Source: Thelonectria olida
Taxonomy: Eukaryota > Ascomycota > Sordariomycetes > Hypocreales > Nectriaceae
Direction: 5' to 3'
NCBI GenBank assembly: GCA_020736575.1
Contig: JAGPYM010000006.1
Coordinates: 1,426,001 to 1,490,000, forward strand
DNA: 64,000 nucleotides
Every line of letters starts with the position of its first letter. The stretch's first letter is position 1. The position numbers and the translations under genes are program-made. Shown here in pieces: positions 1-11,929 of the stretch. Under the pieces are notes generated by a model that was not told where the DNA came from, did not search any database, and saw only the letters and a program-made list of their open reading frames with translations.

Positions 1-209
1 GATGGAAGAAGCGGAATAACGCTTCGGCGCTGATGGGAACTCGATATCCTTCTTGTTCCCGTTGGGCCTGGTTTGTAAGATGGATGGGAAAGTGCAGGAT
101 GACTTGGTGAAGGTGTGAGCTAAGTATTATCCCCCAGCAAAAGCAAGTGTAAGACACCTCAGTGCTGGTTTGTTGAAATACATACCTTCCACTGGTTTGT
201 TGTGAAAGT
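1..209 (-). CDS. Possible internal exons of a gene running off the left edge
   Basis: On the minus strand, bases 67 to 1 read as an open segment (AQREQEGYRVP... onward) directly after a good acceptor (ACAAACCAG). An upstream open segment ends at base 186 with ...TTNQWK followed by a GTATGT donor. Joining the two keeps the frame. No start codon can be assigned and the upstream exon's left boundary is unclear. The family is not recognised. The call rests only on splice consensus and protein-like composition, so it is weak; the sequence left of the window would settle it. Confidence 0.25.
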
Positions 210-2858
210 AATTGCGTCGTATCCCTTTCTCCAGCGGCTGAGGTGTTCTTGCCTGTTTGCCTGCCTGCCTGCTTGCTTTGAGGGGCGTATTGAAGGCTGC
301 CTAGATCGGATTGCCAGAAGAGGCGCTTGACGCGGGCAGTGGGGAATTGCTTTGTGCGAGAACTGGCTGATTTGGCAAAGGGGACCGGCCCTGCAATCAA
401 AGACGTCGGGTTGCAAGGAGCGGTCGAAGTTTCGGGCAGTGTTTGAGAGGTGGAAGGACGAGACGGCTCGATATGGATGCGAGTCTGGGAGTGAACGGCC
501 CTTTCTTTGTCTTGCGCGAACGATAAGATGGCCCTGATCCTGGCCACGTTGGGGATCCTATCGGACGCTATTGATCGGGCGCGGCGTGGTGGAGGGGGAG
601 GGGGAGGGGCAGGACAAGCGTGAGGTGGACTGAAGTGGACTGAAGTGGAAGGGGAGATGGAAGAGCTGAAGGGCGGTGGAAAGAAGGTGGAAGGGAGAGA
701 GGAAAAGAAGAAGAGATAAAGGATGGAGTGGTTTGATTGTGGTTGAAGACACCAAAAAATTTTCAAGAAAAAGTTCTATCTCTAAAAGAACCTTTGCGGG
801 CAGGCGGGCACATGTCAACAAGGTTGCCTTCTTGCTGCATTCACGCACGCCAATCCGCAGAGCTCAGACGTAACTTTCATGGACCAAAGACTGAACGTGA
901 ATTTCTGTTTTGGAGGCACTTTAATAATGAATTGGATAACAAATGTCTTGTCATAAGTGCAAGCAACTAGGAGTCGGATATTATACAGCCCTCTGACCGC
1001 TCCTCCCTCGTCCTCCATGGTCCTTCAGACTGTCGATAGAGGTGATGTCAATGTTGAATAACTGACGAGACAAAAGGAAAGACGGGCCAAAAATAAAGGA
1101 TCCACCTCGCGTCGACCAGTGAGGGGCACATCTTCATGCACAAATCATAATGTACATGCACTCACTCCCGGGTTCCCACCTCCGCCTCGTGGACACTCTC
1201 TCGGAATAAAGTCCACGTCAGATCAGGGACATACCAAGAGTCAATGGTATTTCCTTCGTCTTTTCTTCTTTCCTCTCTCCCCTCTCTTCTCTCATTCTCA
1301 CTGATGGATGCCCAACGGCCTAATCCTTCAACTCCTAACTACCCAGGCAGTCATTTATTCCCACTATTACGGTTCTGCCCAACTTGCGACACCTCATGTC
1401 TTCCTGTTATCATTCCGGCCCCCACCGTCAAATGGCCGTCGTGACTTGTCCCTGCCATTTAGCGCAAGTCACAACTGCGGGGTACCGACTTGGGAGACCT
1501 CGTGAGCATCTTGACGACGAACCATTTTCCCGGCCATGGACGAAGCTCCCCATTTCAATGCCTCTGGACATCAGCAAAGAATCAGACCAGTTTCTTGTCA
1601 CGTATTCGGCAATAATCCCTCTTCTTCAACTAATTCACCCATTCATCCTCTCTCTCAATGTTAGCTATGATTAAGCCGGATTCTTATTATCCTCCCCCAC
1701 CATCAACCGTCAACTATTGAACGCGAGCGTGGACGTAACTTTCGCCGATGCATTGCCTTGATGCAAATCCCCAACAGACTCCACATGGCATCTCCCTTGC
1801 TTAATTATAAGACTCATCACCACATTGTCGAATATGCAAGCCTTTGAATCAAACACGTCCCTCGCTTTCTATCTGGGTATGACGTAAGACGGTCCCAGAT
1901 GACACCTTTTCAACCTCTTCATCCCCACCACATTGAAAGCGCAAAAGAAGTGCTCGTACTGTAATTTCAATGCTCGCCATGCGCTGTGTTGGTGAATCGT
2001 CTGACTCACAGATGCTCAGCCCAGTCGTGCCCCTCCATCAATTGGCGCCATCTGCTGTCGTGTCACACCCGCCGTCAACTGCATGTCTTATCATGCCCTC
2101 CATACCATACCTACCTATTCGAGCCCCTCTCCCCGTAATTCCTCATCATATCCCTCCTATTATAGACTCGGCTTTCCGTCACATGAGCGAGATATCTCTC
2201 TTCTTGGCTCTGTCCAGGTAGTTCGGGTTAGTTGAGATTGAGTTCCAATCTCACTTATTTAGTGCACTCAATGTGGAGGGGACCAGACACATCTAGCCAA
2301 TTCTAGGAAATGCCTAGACTACTAACAATCAACCAATCATGAATAACATCACTGAACATCATGGGAGCGTCGTTCTTCATGTCAGATCAAGGTTGTTGTT
2401 AATGTCAACCAAATCATGATTGTGCATGTATCAAGCTTCGAAATACAAAATGCCATCCTTTCCATTCCCAGTCTAAGGACCCAATTCATCTAGGTATACC
2501 CTGCCCATCTTTTCATCTCAAAACATAAAAAAGCAGTTGCCTGAAAACCCAATTTCTATTCGGTCCTCGCGCCTTGATCCAAAACATGCTCATCATCCTG
2601 GACCACAGTCTGGACTGCGTCCTTTCGTCGTACGCTCTAACTCCACCAATTGGACATAATAAATAAGAAAAAGGTAATAACGAATAGTGTTGGTGAGGAT
2701 GTTTCTACTTTGAGGGACTCCTTCATCCGTATGGGGTATCGTAATAGGTTGTGTCGTTGTCGTGTCTACAGTATGACCGACGTGGACAAGAAATATGATA
2801 TTTGACGTGACGGCATTACTCCAGGATTGTAATTTGTGTTGTGGCCAACCAGGGCAGC
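187..2858. other. Intergenic, no gene seen
   Basis: Only short open frames of low complexity or unlike any known protein. Purine-rich stretches (about 580-720) and pyrimidine-rich stretches (about 1250-1300) look like promoter or leader DNA. The right part lies downstream of the BDM-1-like gene and probably contains its 3' UTR. Nothing else could be supported. Confidence 0.5.
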
Positions 2859-3788
2859 TTATAGGATGTCGTGCTTGCCGAACAGCTTGGTCAACGAATC
2901 GGTGCCGAAGTGTTCGTCGTCAGGGATCATCTCGATCATGCCCGTAAGGTTGGCAAACAGGTCGCCCTGGTTGCGGTACGCCAGAATGGCTGGCACGGCA
3001 GCATTGTCAAACTCAATTTCCTCGTAGTGGACCTTGACGAAGTGGACCGTGTTATAGTTCTTGACAAGAGGCATCATGGCCGACTCTATAGTAGCCGAAA
3101 CCTCACACTGTGGTCTTGTTAGTATGCTGTTGTCCATTTAGTGTTGGAACAGAGCCTTATTTACCTCGTGGTCATAGACAAAGACGACAACAACAGTCTC
3201 TCGGCTAACTTTCTCAATGGCATCGAGATATCCGAGAGCATCAACCTCGTCGAGACGACCATAGACACGAACGCTGGGGCTCGTCCTTCGGTTTCTCACA
3301 GCGCGGTTGGCGTCAGACTCCAACTGACGCCTCCGGGTCTCTCGCCACTCTTGGAGGAAAGCCTCCTCGGCGTCGCTATGGTTGCTCTTGGCGTCCTCGT
3401 CGGTTTCGCTGTCACTCTTTGAGGGCGCAGAGGCGCCTTCGAGACCGAAAATGCTTGCGCGAGCAGTGCGTACGCGGTTGCGCCACTTGTTCTTGCGAGC
3501 GGCTTCGTAGTTGCGGGCGTCGGCGATGACACCTTTAACACCAGTGGCACGGCCACTGTCGAAGGAAGAGGGAGGGAGCTTGATCTCAGTGGCGCCAGCG
3601 CCGGGGAATCGATCCATGGTAGGAATGCGCATAGCTGCGTCTATCTGGGCGTTGCGAAATGAGTCTTCCTCGTCAAGATCGTCAAGGTCCTTGAAGTCAG
3701 GGTCGTCACGGTCTTCAGGGTGAAGAGTATCGCGATGGGTATTCTTGGCGAGAAGTTCGTTAAATTCGTCTTGGGCTGGAGTCGACAT
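2859..3788 (-). CDS. bdm-1: Phosducin-like protein, BDM-1 type (G-beta-gamma chaperone/regulator)
   Basis: Two exons, 3788-3165 and 3107-2859, joined across a 57-nt intron (donor GTAAAT, branch ACTAAC, acceptor CACAG) give 290 aa. The N-terminal half is acidic and charged (DLDDLDEED near residues 35-42). The C-terminal half is the thioredoxin-like phosducin fold, with VVVVFVYDHE before the intron and NTVHFVKVHYEE, VPAILAYRNQGDLFANLTG after it. Phosducin-like proteins bind G-beta-gamma and help fold or stabilise it; in Cryphonectria parasitica BDM-1 is needed for normal G-beta levels (established knowledge). Length fits that family (about 280 aa). The gene encoding G-beta lies about 6.7 kb away on the same strand. 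Start ATG at 3788 is the first in the open frame. Confidence 0.88.
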
Positions 3789-6700
3789 GGTGACGGGAGT
3801 GGGATGGGGGAGGGCTCTTTAATATGTATGTGCCGAGCGACGTGAATGGGTACGAAGTACGTAGGAGCGTGGCGAAACGAAGGAAGGGGTTGTCTGAGCT
3901 CTGGAGACGGGTATCGTTCTGGAAGATGTGGAGCAAATGGGAGAAGAAGAAACAAGACCAGGCAAGGCGAAAGCCGAAGAACCAGGGCGGTGAGATCGGG
4001 CGCTTGGAAAGTTGGAGGAGTGAGGTTGTGGTTGAACAAGGGGGTGTTCCCTGCGTTACGGAGCAGAAGCGTTGGCCTGTTTCAGGCTAGACGCTACTGA
4101 TGGCAGCAGGTCGACGAGATGGGGGAGGAGGATGTGAGTCGCGTTTTGGGAGGGGGAGCAATTTGGGAGGACCACCTGGTGACCCGAGATATCGGTCTGG
4201 GATGTGTTGGAAGCTTGATGCTGGACGGCGGGCGAGGGCGCAAGAGTCGGGCGGCGTACAAGGATCGAGCGCACGTTGCAGCCGAAGATGATGTGTGTGA
4301 TGAAGCTGGTGTTCTGAGTGGTTAATGCGTGGCGCGTCGTCCTTGTGGTGTGGTTGTGCGTGAGATGAACGACCTTGGAAGAGGAACGACACCAGGACGC
4401 TAGGGGAGGGTGAGGTAAGGTACGGGTGGAGTCCTGGAGTAATGAGCCACACGCTGCACGTCTTTGCTAGGCCCAGGGGTTGGACCAGTTGAAGGAATCG
4501 GAAAGTCAAGCACCACACATCCGTTTTTTTCTTTTCTGGTTTGGGAATTCGGGTGATGACAAAGTGGAAAGTGGCTCACTCATTGGTCACAGCAAGACGA
4601 GGTTCAGCTGTTGACTTGTCGTGTTTCTTCGTGTTATTATCCGAATAGAACAAGCGTATGGGTTGGCCAGCAGCAATATTGTATGCTCTTGTTTGTCCTA
4701 TTTCAGGACATTGGAATGTCACTCCCGATATTTCCAGGGTTCTATGCTCTTTGCCTAAGACGTTGAAATGAAAGTGCCGTCCTCGAAATCACAAGGTTGC
4801 AGTACCCATGGGGGAGAACCCCCCGTTCATCTGGCCCTACGAATCTCACCGCGGGATTGCCGACGGAGCAAATATCATATGCCGAAAAATGAGCAGCGCC
4901 GTTTCAATGCCAATTTTCTCATCGTCCGCAAGCAGAAGGTAAACGCCTCTTTTGCGTCGTTGTCTGCCCATTTAGGCGAAACCAAGCAACCCGGCGGCAA
5001 TCGCATGTGCTATTATCGTGCCATTGCAGACGTCAGGTTCCGCCGTGAAGCATTCTCCGTCACAAGACGGCCACAGTACCTGATCAACACAAACAGCAGC
5101 AGTAACACCATTCGCCGGTTGCAGATGTTTACGCCAGAAAACGGAGCATTGCCGAACCACTTCTCGCTCCCCAAACCACCTCACGCCCCTGCATTGCGAC
5201 CCAGTGACCCAGTGACACTCGTGACGTTCCAGCATGTTTCGCTGCTGTGGCAGTCTCCTGCTTCCTGCTTGTAGGGACCTGGAAAGGAACCTCTGGAGAA
5301 CATTCCCAAACCAGTTCAGCCAATCAGGGCCGGTCCTCAGGCGCTCAGCACCAATCGTATCACGCCACAAGCTCCGCTCGGCTTACCCAATTGCCGGATC
5401 AAGTCCAACCCCTTCGTCCATCGTCATCCACCCCTCGACTTCCTCGGTGCAACATCCATCGTCACGCCCATGTCCTTGCCCCGACGTTGATTTACGCTGA
5501 TGCAACCTCCCTTCGAGGCAGCTTGCCCAAAACGGCCATGCTCGGAAGCTCAGAACACTCCAACACATGCAATGCTATGCCCATGGATTCGGGAACTATC
5601 CCTACGCATACTATCTTGCTATTAAGTCTCGATTGCCCTTGTTGTTCCGAAAGACGAGATGACCAGACAATGCACGCGCGCATATCAATCCAATATTCAA
5701 AGATCCCTTACTCTTTATGCGAATATTGACGATAGCGAAAAAGCGTCACATGCCGCCTTCTTAGTCCATCCTGCCCGGTCATCACCGATTCCGACTCCTA
5801 CCAAGTTCTACCAAGAAGGAAGTGCGAATAGTCATCCTTTGAACAAGACTTCGCCAATGGTCCAACACCGCCATCTCAAAGCCACCCTGCCCCTCCCCCC
5901 CACCGTCGACCTCAGCCCTGGGCATAAGCCATCCTCACTCACTTGCGGTGACGGTGCCCTGGCATTCGCGCCTTTCAGCCCAAACCCAGAATGCTATAGC
6001 GCCCCCTATCCTCCCACAGCCCGTTTGTTTCACGCCGTCTGTTGTTTCATCAATCCCACGCGTCCATCTATCGATCTCGCTGCATCGCACGGCCCGGATG
6101 ACGATGATTGACGGTGAGAGACTGCACTGAGCAACTCCAGAATGCTGACTGCCCAATCCATTCCCTGTGATACTTCCCCGCTGCCCTCTTTATCTGGACG
6201 TCTAGTCTAGCGTTGCCCTTGCTGTCGAAACCAACAGGTCTCGAGATCTTGGCCAACTGTCCCGAAGATTGATCGAGGCCAAGTTGGTCGTGTGCCCGGT
6301 ATTTAGTCCAAACAGCTTATTCTCGAAGGAGTATCTAAATTTGAAGTACAAGCTGTCATCTCGATGGACACGAGGGCATCCTCGAGCCGGAATCTTGAGT
6401 TGCCGCCGCTCCAGTGCTCTCTCACCTGTAAGTTGCATGGCTTGGTGGTTTGGGAATCAGAACTAGCTACAGGGACCATCGCTGTTGAGATGCCACGCCC
6501 GCGCCTGGCGAACCATGACCGCATTGCCATTTACAGCGCTGTGCATCAACGAGACTTAGGGCCCGGTAGTAAGGAACTCCTGGGCTCGTTCGTGCCTCCT
6601 CCCTCCACTCTGCTGTTGGGCCCCGAAGCAACAAGGCGATGCATGTCTGTCAGACTCCTCCATTGCCCGATTACAATGGCATCATGCGTGCATGTTGTCT

Positions 6701-9700
6701 CCGTAGCCAAACGGCTTGTACGTGGATGCATGCTGTTTGTTGACCTTGTGTTGGGCATTGTCGTCTCTTTTCTCACGAGTTTTCGGTCGTCTTGTTGTCT
6801 GCCCACCTCTGCATTTGAGGCGGCCAATTCCATTGCAGCATCATGGCTCGATACCATTTGAAAGAGTCTCATCTGCGGACACGTCCGTCCAGCCGAGCTG
6901 AGCGATGTATGAGACATTCCAGTCTTATCCGTCTCACATCCTGCACTTCGCTCGCAGACAGCACCGAAAGAAGACAAGGCAATATGACACAGACTGGGAA
7001 TCTGGGAAACGGCCCCGAATCTGCGAATCGGCAAAGATTCGAGACGGTGTCGTGTGTTCAGAGTAACTTGGTTAGGACCATTGTCTTGATCATGCCGATC
7101 TGTTTCCGTCAGTCTATGCCAGCGGCTATCTCGTCAATCTCACATTACAAAGCAATCAATTACATGCCAAACAACCAAGCCACGACCAACGCCAACCGTC
7201 AGAAACGGACCAGCCCCCTTGCCTTCTTCCCCGGAAGAGTTCGTGTAGGCCATCATATCCAGCCCTTCATCAAGAGCAAAGACGAGACCTAAGAAGGTGC
7301 AGGATTCCACTAAGAAAACGAGGCTAAAACTCTGTCAGCTTCGGGTGGGTGACTTGATACGAAAAGGCAGCTATGAATAGCAAGCAAGCACGCTGTGAGA
7401 TGAGGACACGAATGCTCCCGGTAATCAAAGCACGGGGTCATGCAGAAGCTGTGCTGCGGTGCTGAGCGCCCCGACGTGTTGGGTATCAAGCATCCACTTT
7501 GAAGCCGTACCCTTTTTGTTTTTGTTATTCATTCTCCAAGATGATGATTCCCTCTTCCAGGTTTGAGCTGTTGTTCGGCTTGGCTGGCTGTCTGGCCGCA
7601 TGCGGCCCGTAGAAGTGTTCTAGAAACTCTCGGCGACGGCCGCCCAGGTTATGTCTTGCAGTAGTCAGTGCGCCACCACTTTCGGGGTTTCTGCAAATAT
7701 TCTGCAATCAAGTCTTGGTGGACGATAGGGCTCCAGACTCGATCGGTGCTGGTAGATTGATGAAATGCTACGCTGTTACCAAGCGTCAGATTGACATGTC
7801 TCGTCACAGACGAATAGCGTCATGGCGGCAAGTCTGTCTCATCGAGCGCCTCAAAACACCGACGAGTGCCAAGGATTTCCTGTTAGCCTTGTGGCTCATC
7901 TGGCGGCCGTGGAGTTGAGTCTTGCCGTCATCACTAACAAGTCATTAGTATCAATCACTTGTTGTTGCTGTTGGTCATCCGTGCTGCGTCATCTGAGTCA
8001 AACTACCTCCGTAACATAGCATTATGCCATAATTTACTCACCATTCCGAAATCCCCATTCATCAACAGCTGCATCCCTTCCTTCGTCCCGCACAAGACGA
8101 GGGTTCCTCTTCTTCCTCACTGCATCATGTCCGCCTCATCCTCCACCACCAGCATGCATCCCATGCATCCCATGCCTCCCACCACCAACACCGAGCCTTT
8201 CCAAAGTGGCCTCATCCCACTTCCTCTCGCTCTTGGAAACCCTTGAAATTACAGAGTACGTGGTTTCTCTTGAGAAGCGTCGTCGTCATGACATCCACGC
8301 GTCCACGTTTTCTCGTATCCCGAACTCCGACATGCCACGGAGACCTATCATCATCCCTTGCGCAGGTTGATCCTTGCAGCTTGCAGTTTGCCCAAGAATA
8401 CTGCTTCTGGTATTATTTTTCTCCTTCGTACATTCTTCCGGAGCTGCCGACCTCCGAGTGTCCCGTCGTGGTGCTGGACAGCTTGTCTATAAGCTCTTTC
8501 TTCCCGTCATCGAGAGTGTCGTCTGTCCATTATCACCTACAACACACTCCTGTCGGCCATATATCTCCAGTTCCGAGCACCTCCTCAACTAACCTCGGGC
8601 TTCCCATCTCAATTCCTTGATAGTGTCAAGAAAATACCGTCATTGTCATCACAATTCAACTTGGGATCAGGACTTGGTGCGACACGCTGTTGTTGACAGC
8701 CGAACGCTCGCCACCGGAAAGTCCCGACTGCTTGATGACAGAAGCAAGTCCGGGGTTAGACCTTATAAAACTCCCGATGCAGGGTTCAGTTCTGCCGTCC
8801 TGCAACTTGGTCGTGGGCATGAGATAGAAGTGCTGGAAGATTCAAAGCCCATCCGGAGGTTTCCAGCTTCCGTTGGCATCTGACATGCATGGGCTCGACG
8901 AAGGCTCATACTTGCTAAAACCAACTTCAGGCAGAGCGAGCACAACGTTGTATTCAGGCGCGAACAGTTTGTAAGTGCTTAGTCCTTGTGCCTTATTCCC
9001 TCCTCACCCATTGCCTTCACGGCCAACGTCCTCTTAAGGTGACAAGCCAAAAGTCTGGCACCATCACTCCTAACCTCACAGTTAAATGCTAGATATGGGG
9101 TGGTGTCAGACTTGTTAACTGTCATAGTAGTCGCGTTCGAGTGCGTGATTGCGTGGTCCACGATAGAGAGACTCTGGGTCTTCCAAATCAAGAGTCAAGC
9201 CAGGATGAGCTTCGATCTGTGTCATGCTTTCCTCGATGCTCATCGTTGTGGTCAGGTTAAACCTCATGCATTTTACGACAGCCACCTTACTTAGGAACAA
9301 CCAGCGGCACCTCAAATTGTAAGAAAAACATTTGTTTTGTATCTCCTCTACTCCCTAAATGTCCATCTCAACTTTCCTCTTCTCCGCTATCAATTCAGAA
9401 CTCGCCCCTTTCGCAGCTAATTATGAGCCCGCCGCCATTGGAAAACAGAACCATCATGGAATCCTCCGTTCCTTCGACCATGCCAGCTATCCCGCCAAGA
9501 TAATGAAAAGAAGAAGAATTACAGAAAACTACAGGCTATAAGTGAAATAATGCAAATGGTAATCGCAACAACCAGAAATACAACCAACAACAGCACAGAA
9601 CAGGTTGGAAACATGATCCTGTTCCACTGCGCCATCACCACCCATCTCATCCATCCATGACCAAAAGAGGTGTCCTCATCGCTCCAGTCATCCTCGCTCA

Positions 9701-10446
9701 GTTGCCACATTCCTCCTGGAACCATGATTCCATGTACTCTGCCTAGCTTCCATATCTTGATGCACAGGTGTGGGTGGGGGTCGCGGGTCTCGAGGCGTAT
9801 GCGAGCCGAAAAAATCGCGTATGCCTGTTTGCTTGGATCATCGTAATGTATTATCTTGAGTCTGAATTTTTTGCTCGGTATAACCGTCAACTCCCATGAA
9901 GCCCCTTTATACAGTCGCGCCTCTCAGCCCGCAGTCCGGTTCTCTTTGCTGAATCGTGATTGAAACAAGGAAGACCGGTGCTGAAAGCTGTTGTTAGAGG
10001 ATTGGACCAAATACAAAGGGGCCTACTAAAGACAGAGAAGATCCCATCCAGTAATACAACCGCCCATTACTAACAACCCAAGTTGTGTCAGGATAGGGAA
10101 ACTATGGTGCAGAAAATTTTGCAAGTAAGAGGCAAAAGAACATGACAAGGAAAAAGGAAATGAGGTATCGCATCAGCCAGTGTTTTCCCCCCACGCCATC
10201 ACTGAAAACTGCCCACAATCGAGTTTTCGCATTCGGCCGTCGGGGGGTTCGTTGGGAAGGGGTATGTGTGTGGGAAGGTACGGTTCGTCGCTTCGTCCTG
10301 CGTACGCCAACAGTCGCAGGTAAAAAGGGCGTCATCTTCGAGGTTAGTGGGCAATATAGTCGTGTTAACGCAGATGGTGTAGAGGCCGCAGCGCACGCTA
10401 TCGTTCAGTTATCCAGACAAGACTTGCATCGTATCGGAGAAGGCCC
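3789..10446. other. 6.7 kb gene-poor interval between bdm-1 and G-beta genes
   Basis: No convincing coding gene. The first part is the promoter and leader of the BDM-1-like gene. Open frames such as 4768-5274 (+) and 6364-6861 (+) lack family features and good start contexts. A minus-strand frame near 9519-9890 ends in a long hydrophobic run (see findings). A short CATGCATCC duplication lies near 8154-8172. Confidence 0.4.
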
Positions 10447-11929
10447 TTAGTAAGCCCAGATTTTAAGCTAATATCAGGTCAGCGAATGTCCATACACGTA
10501 TTTCTGCTGTCGATGATCTGAAAAAGTGGGAGACCATGCTCGAGATTAGAAGATCAGATAGTCACTTACCAGAGAGTCCCAGGAACCTGTGCAAAGACTA
10601 GTTCCGTCATTGCTTACGCCCAGACAGCTGACTCTGTTCTCGTGGCCAACGAGAGATCCAACCTTCTCACCCCGCGTAATATCCCAGACCTGTTTGATTC
10701 GGTTAGCATTGGGCACGCGTGTGGTGGCACCCTTTGTGCGCTGCATATGCTGTGAACTGCGTACCTTGCACTCAAAGTCATCGTAACCAGCAAACAAAAG
10801 TCGTCCAGATACCGAGGTAGCGACCGAAGTGATGCCGCAGAGGATGGATTCCGACTACGAATTGCGTTAGCGTAAGAACGAACAAGAACCAGTTTATCAG
10901 GTCTGCACTTACCCCGTAGAGGTTCAATTCGCGATCAGCGCGAATATCAAAGAGACGGCAGGTGGCATCATCAGAACCAGTAACAAATGAGTGTCCGTCA
11001 GGGAAGAATTGAATCGCGTTGATATCCGACTCATGACCAGCAAAGGTCTGGACAGCCTTGCCAGCTCGGATATCCCAGAGCTTGGCAAAGGCATCGCAGG
11101 CGCCGGAGATGAAGGTGTTCTGGTTGGTAGGGTTGAGGCTGATGCTCATCACATCGCCCAAGTGGTCGGCAAACTCGGTGACCTTCTGGCCAGTCTCGAT
11201 ATCCCACTTCATACAGGTCATATCACCAGACGAAGTCAGTATACTGCGGTCGTTAATGAATCGGCAGCAAGAGAGGTAGCCGGCGTGGCCAGATAGCTCT
11301 CGGGCGACACGGGTAGGACCATCGCGTTGCTGATTGAGGTTGTAAATCGAGCAAATGTTATCGAGACCACCGCAGGCAACAAAGTTGCCGCTGGGGGCGT
11401 AGGCGCAAGTCATGACCCATGAAGACCGAAGAGGGATGGCATGGACCTTGTTGGTGGTGTAGGCGTCCCAAATGATGAGTTTGCCATCCTGAGATGCAGA
11501 GACGAGGTGTCGTCGGTCGGTGGACCAATGCATAGCATAGATCTTGGCCAAATGACCCTTCAGCGTGCGCTTTGCCTTCATCAACTGGTTCTTGGGAATG
11601 GGCTCGTGAGCCTGTTGCGCGACAGCGCGGACTATAGTTGAGAAACAGGGTTAGCCTTGCTCCCGGAGGACTCAATGTGAGGTTGAAAAAAGAAAGTATC
11701 GTGAGCAACAACGACGGCAACCATGGCAGCTGAGCCGATGGTGCCGGCGAAGCTATTGCGACGACGAGGTCTGCAATACAACCAGGGGCAATCACGTACG
11801 GGTGGTATCGGCGAGATCATCCTTCTTTCTCTTGATGCGATCCTTAAGGGTCTCGGCTTCGCGACGGGCCTGCTGGATTCGCGACTGCATGGCCTCGGGC
11901 GACACGTCGTTGGCGCTTTGCGAGTTCAT
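10447..11929 (-). CDS. gnb-1: Heterotrimeric G-protein beta subunit
   Basis: Five exons (11929-11800, 11631-10913, 10854-10765, 10689-10570, 10467-10447) give 359 aa, the usual length for fungal G-beta. Residues 10-40 form the N-terminal coiled coil ([20 protein letters not shown]) that pairs with G-gamma. Residues about 55-359 form the seven-blade WD40 propeller, with [53 protein letters not shown] and [14 protein letters not shown] as repeat starts and WD/WDI ends. The protein ends in SWDSLLKIWAY, whose last six residues come from a 21-nt terminal exon. It acts at the inner plasma membrane and transmits receptor signals controlling mating, conidiation and virulence (family knowledge). The gene symbol follows Neurospora usage; other fungi use other names. 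Confidence 0.97.

Noticed and set aside
4768..5274. 168-codon plus-strand frame
   Set aside because: No recognisable motif or family; the overlapping minus-strand frame is equally open. Not supported as a gene.
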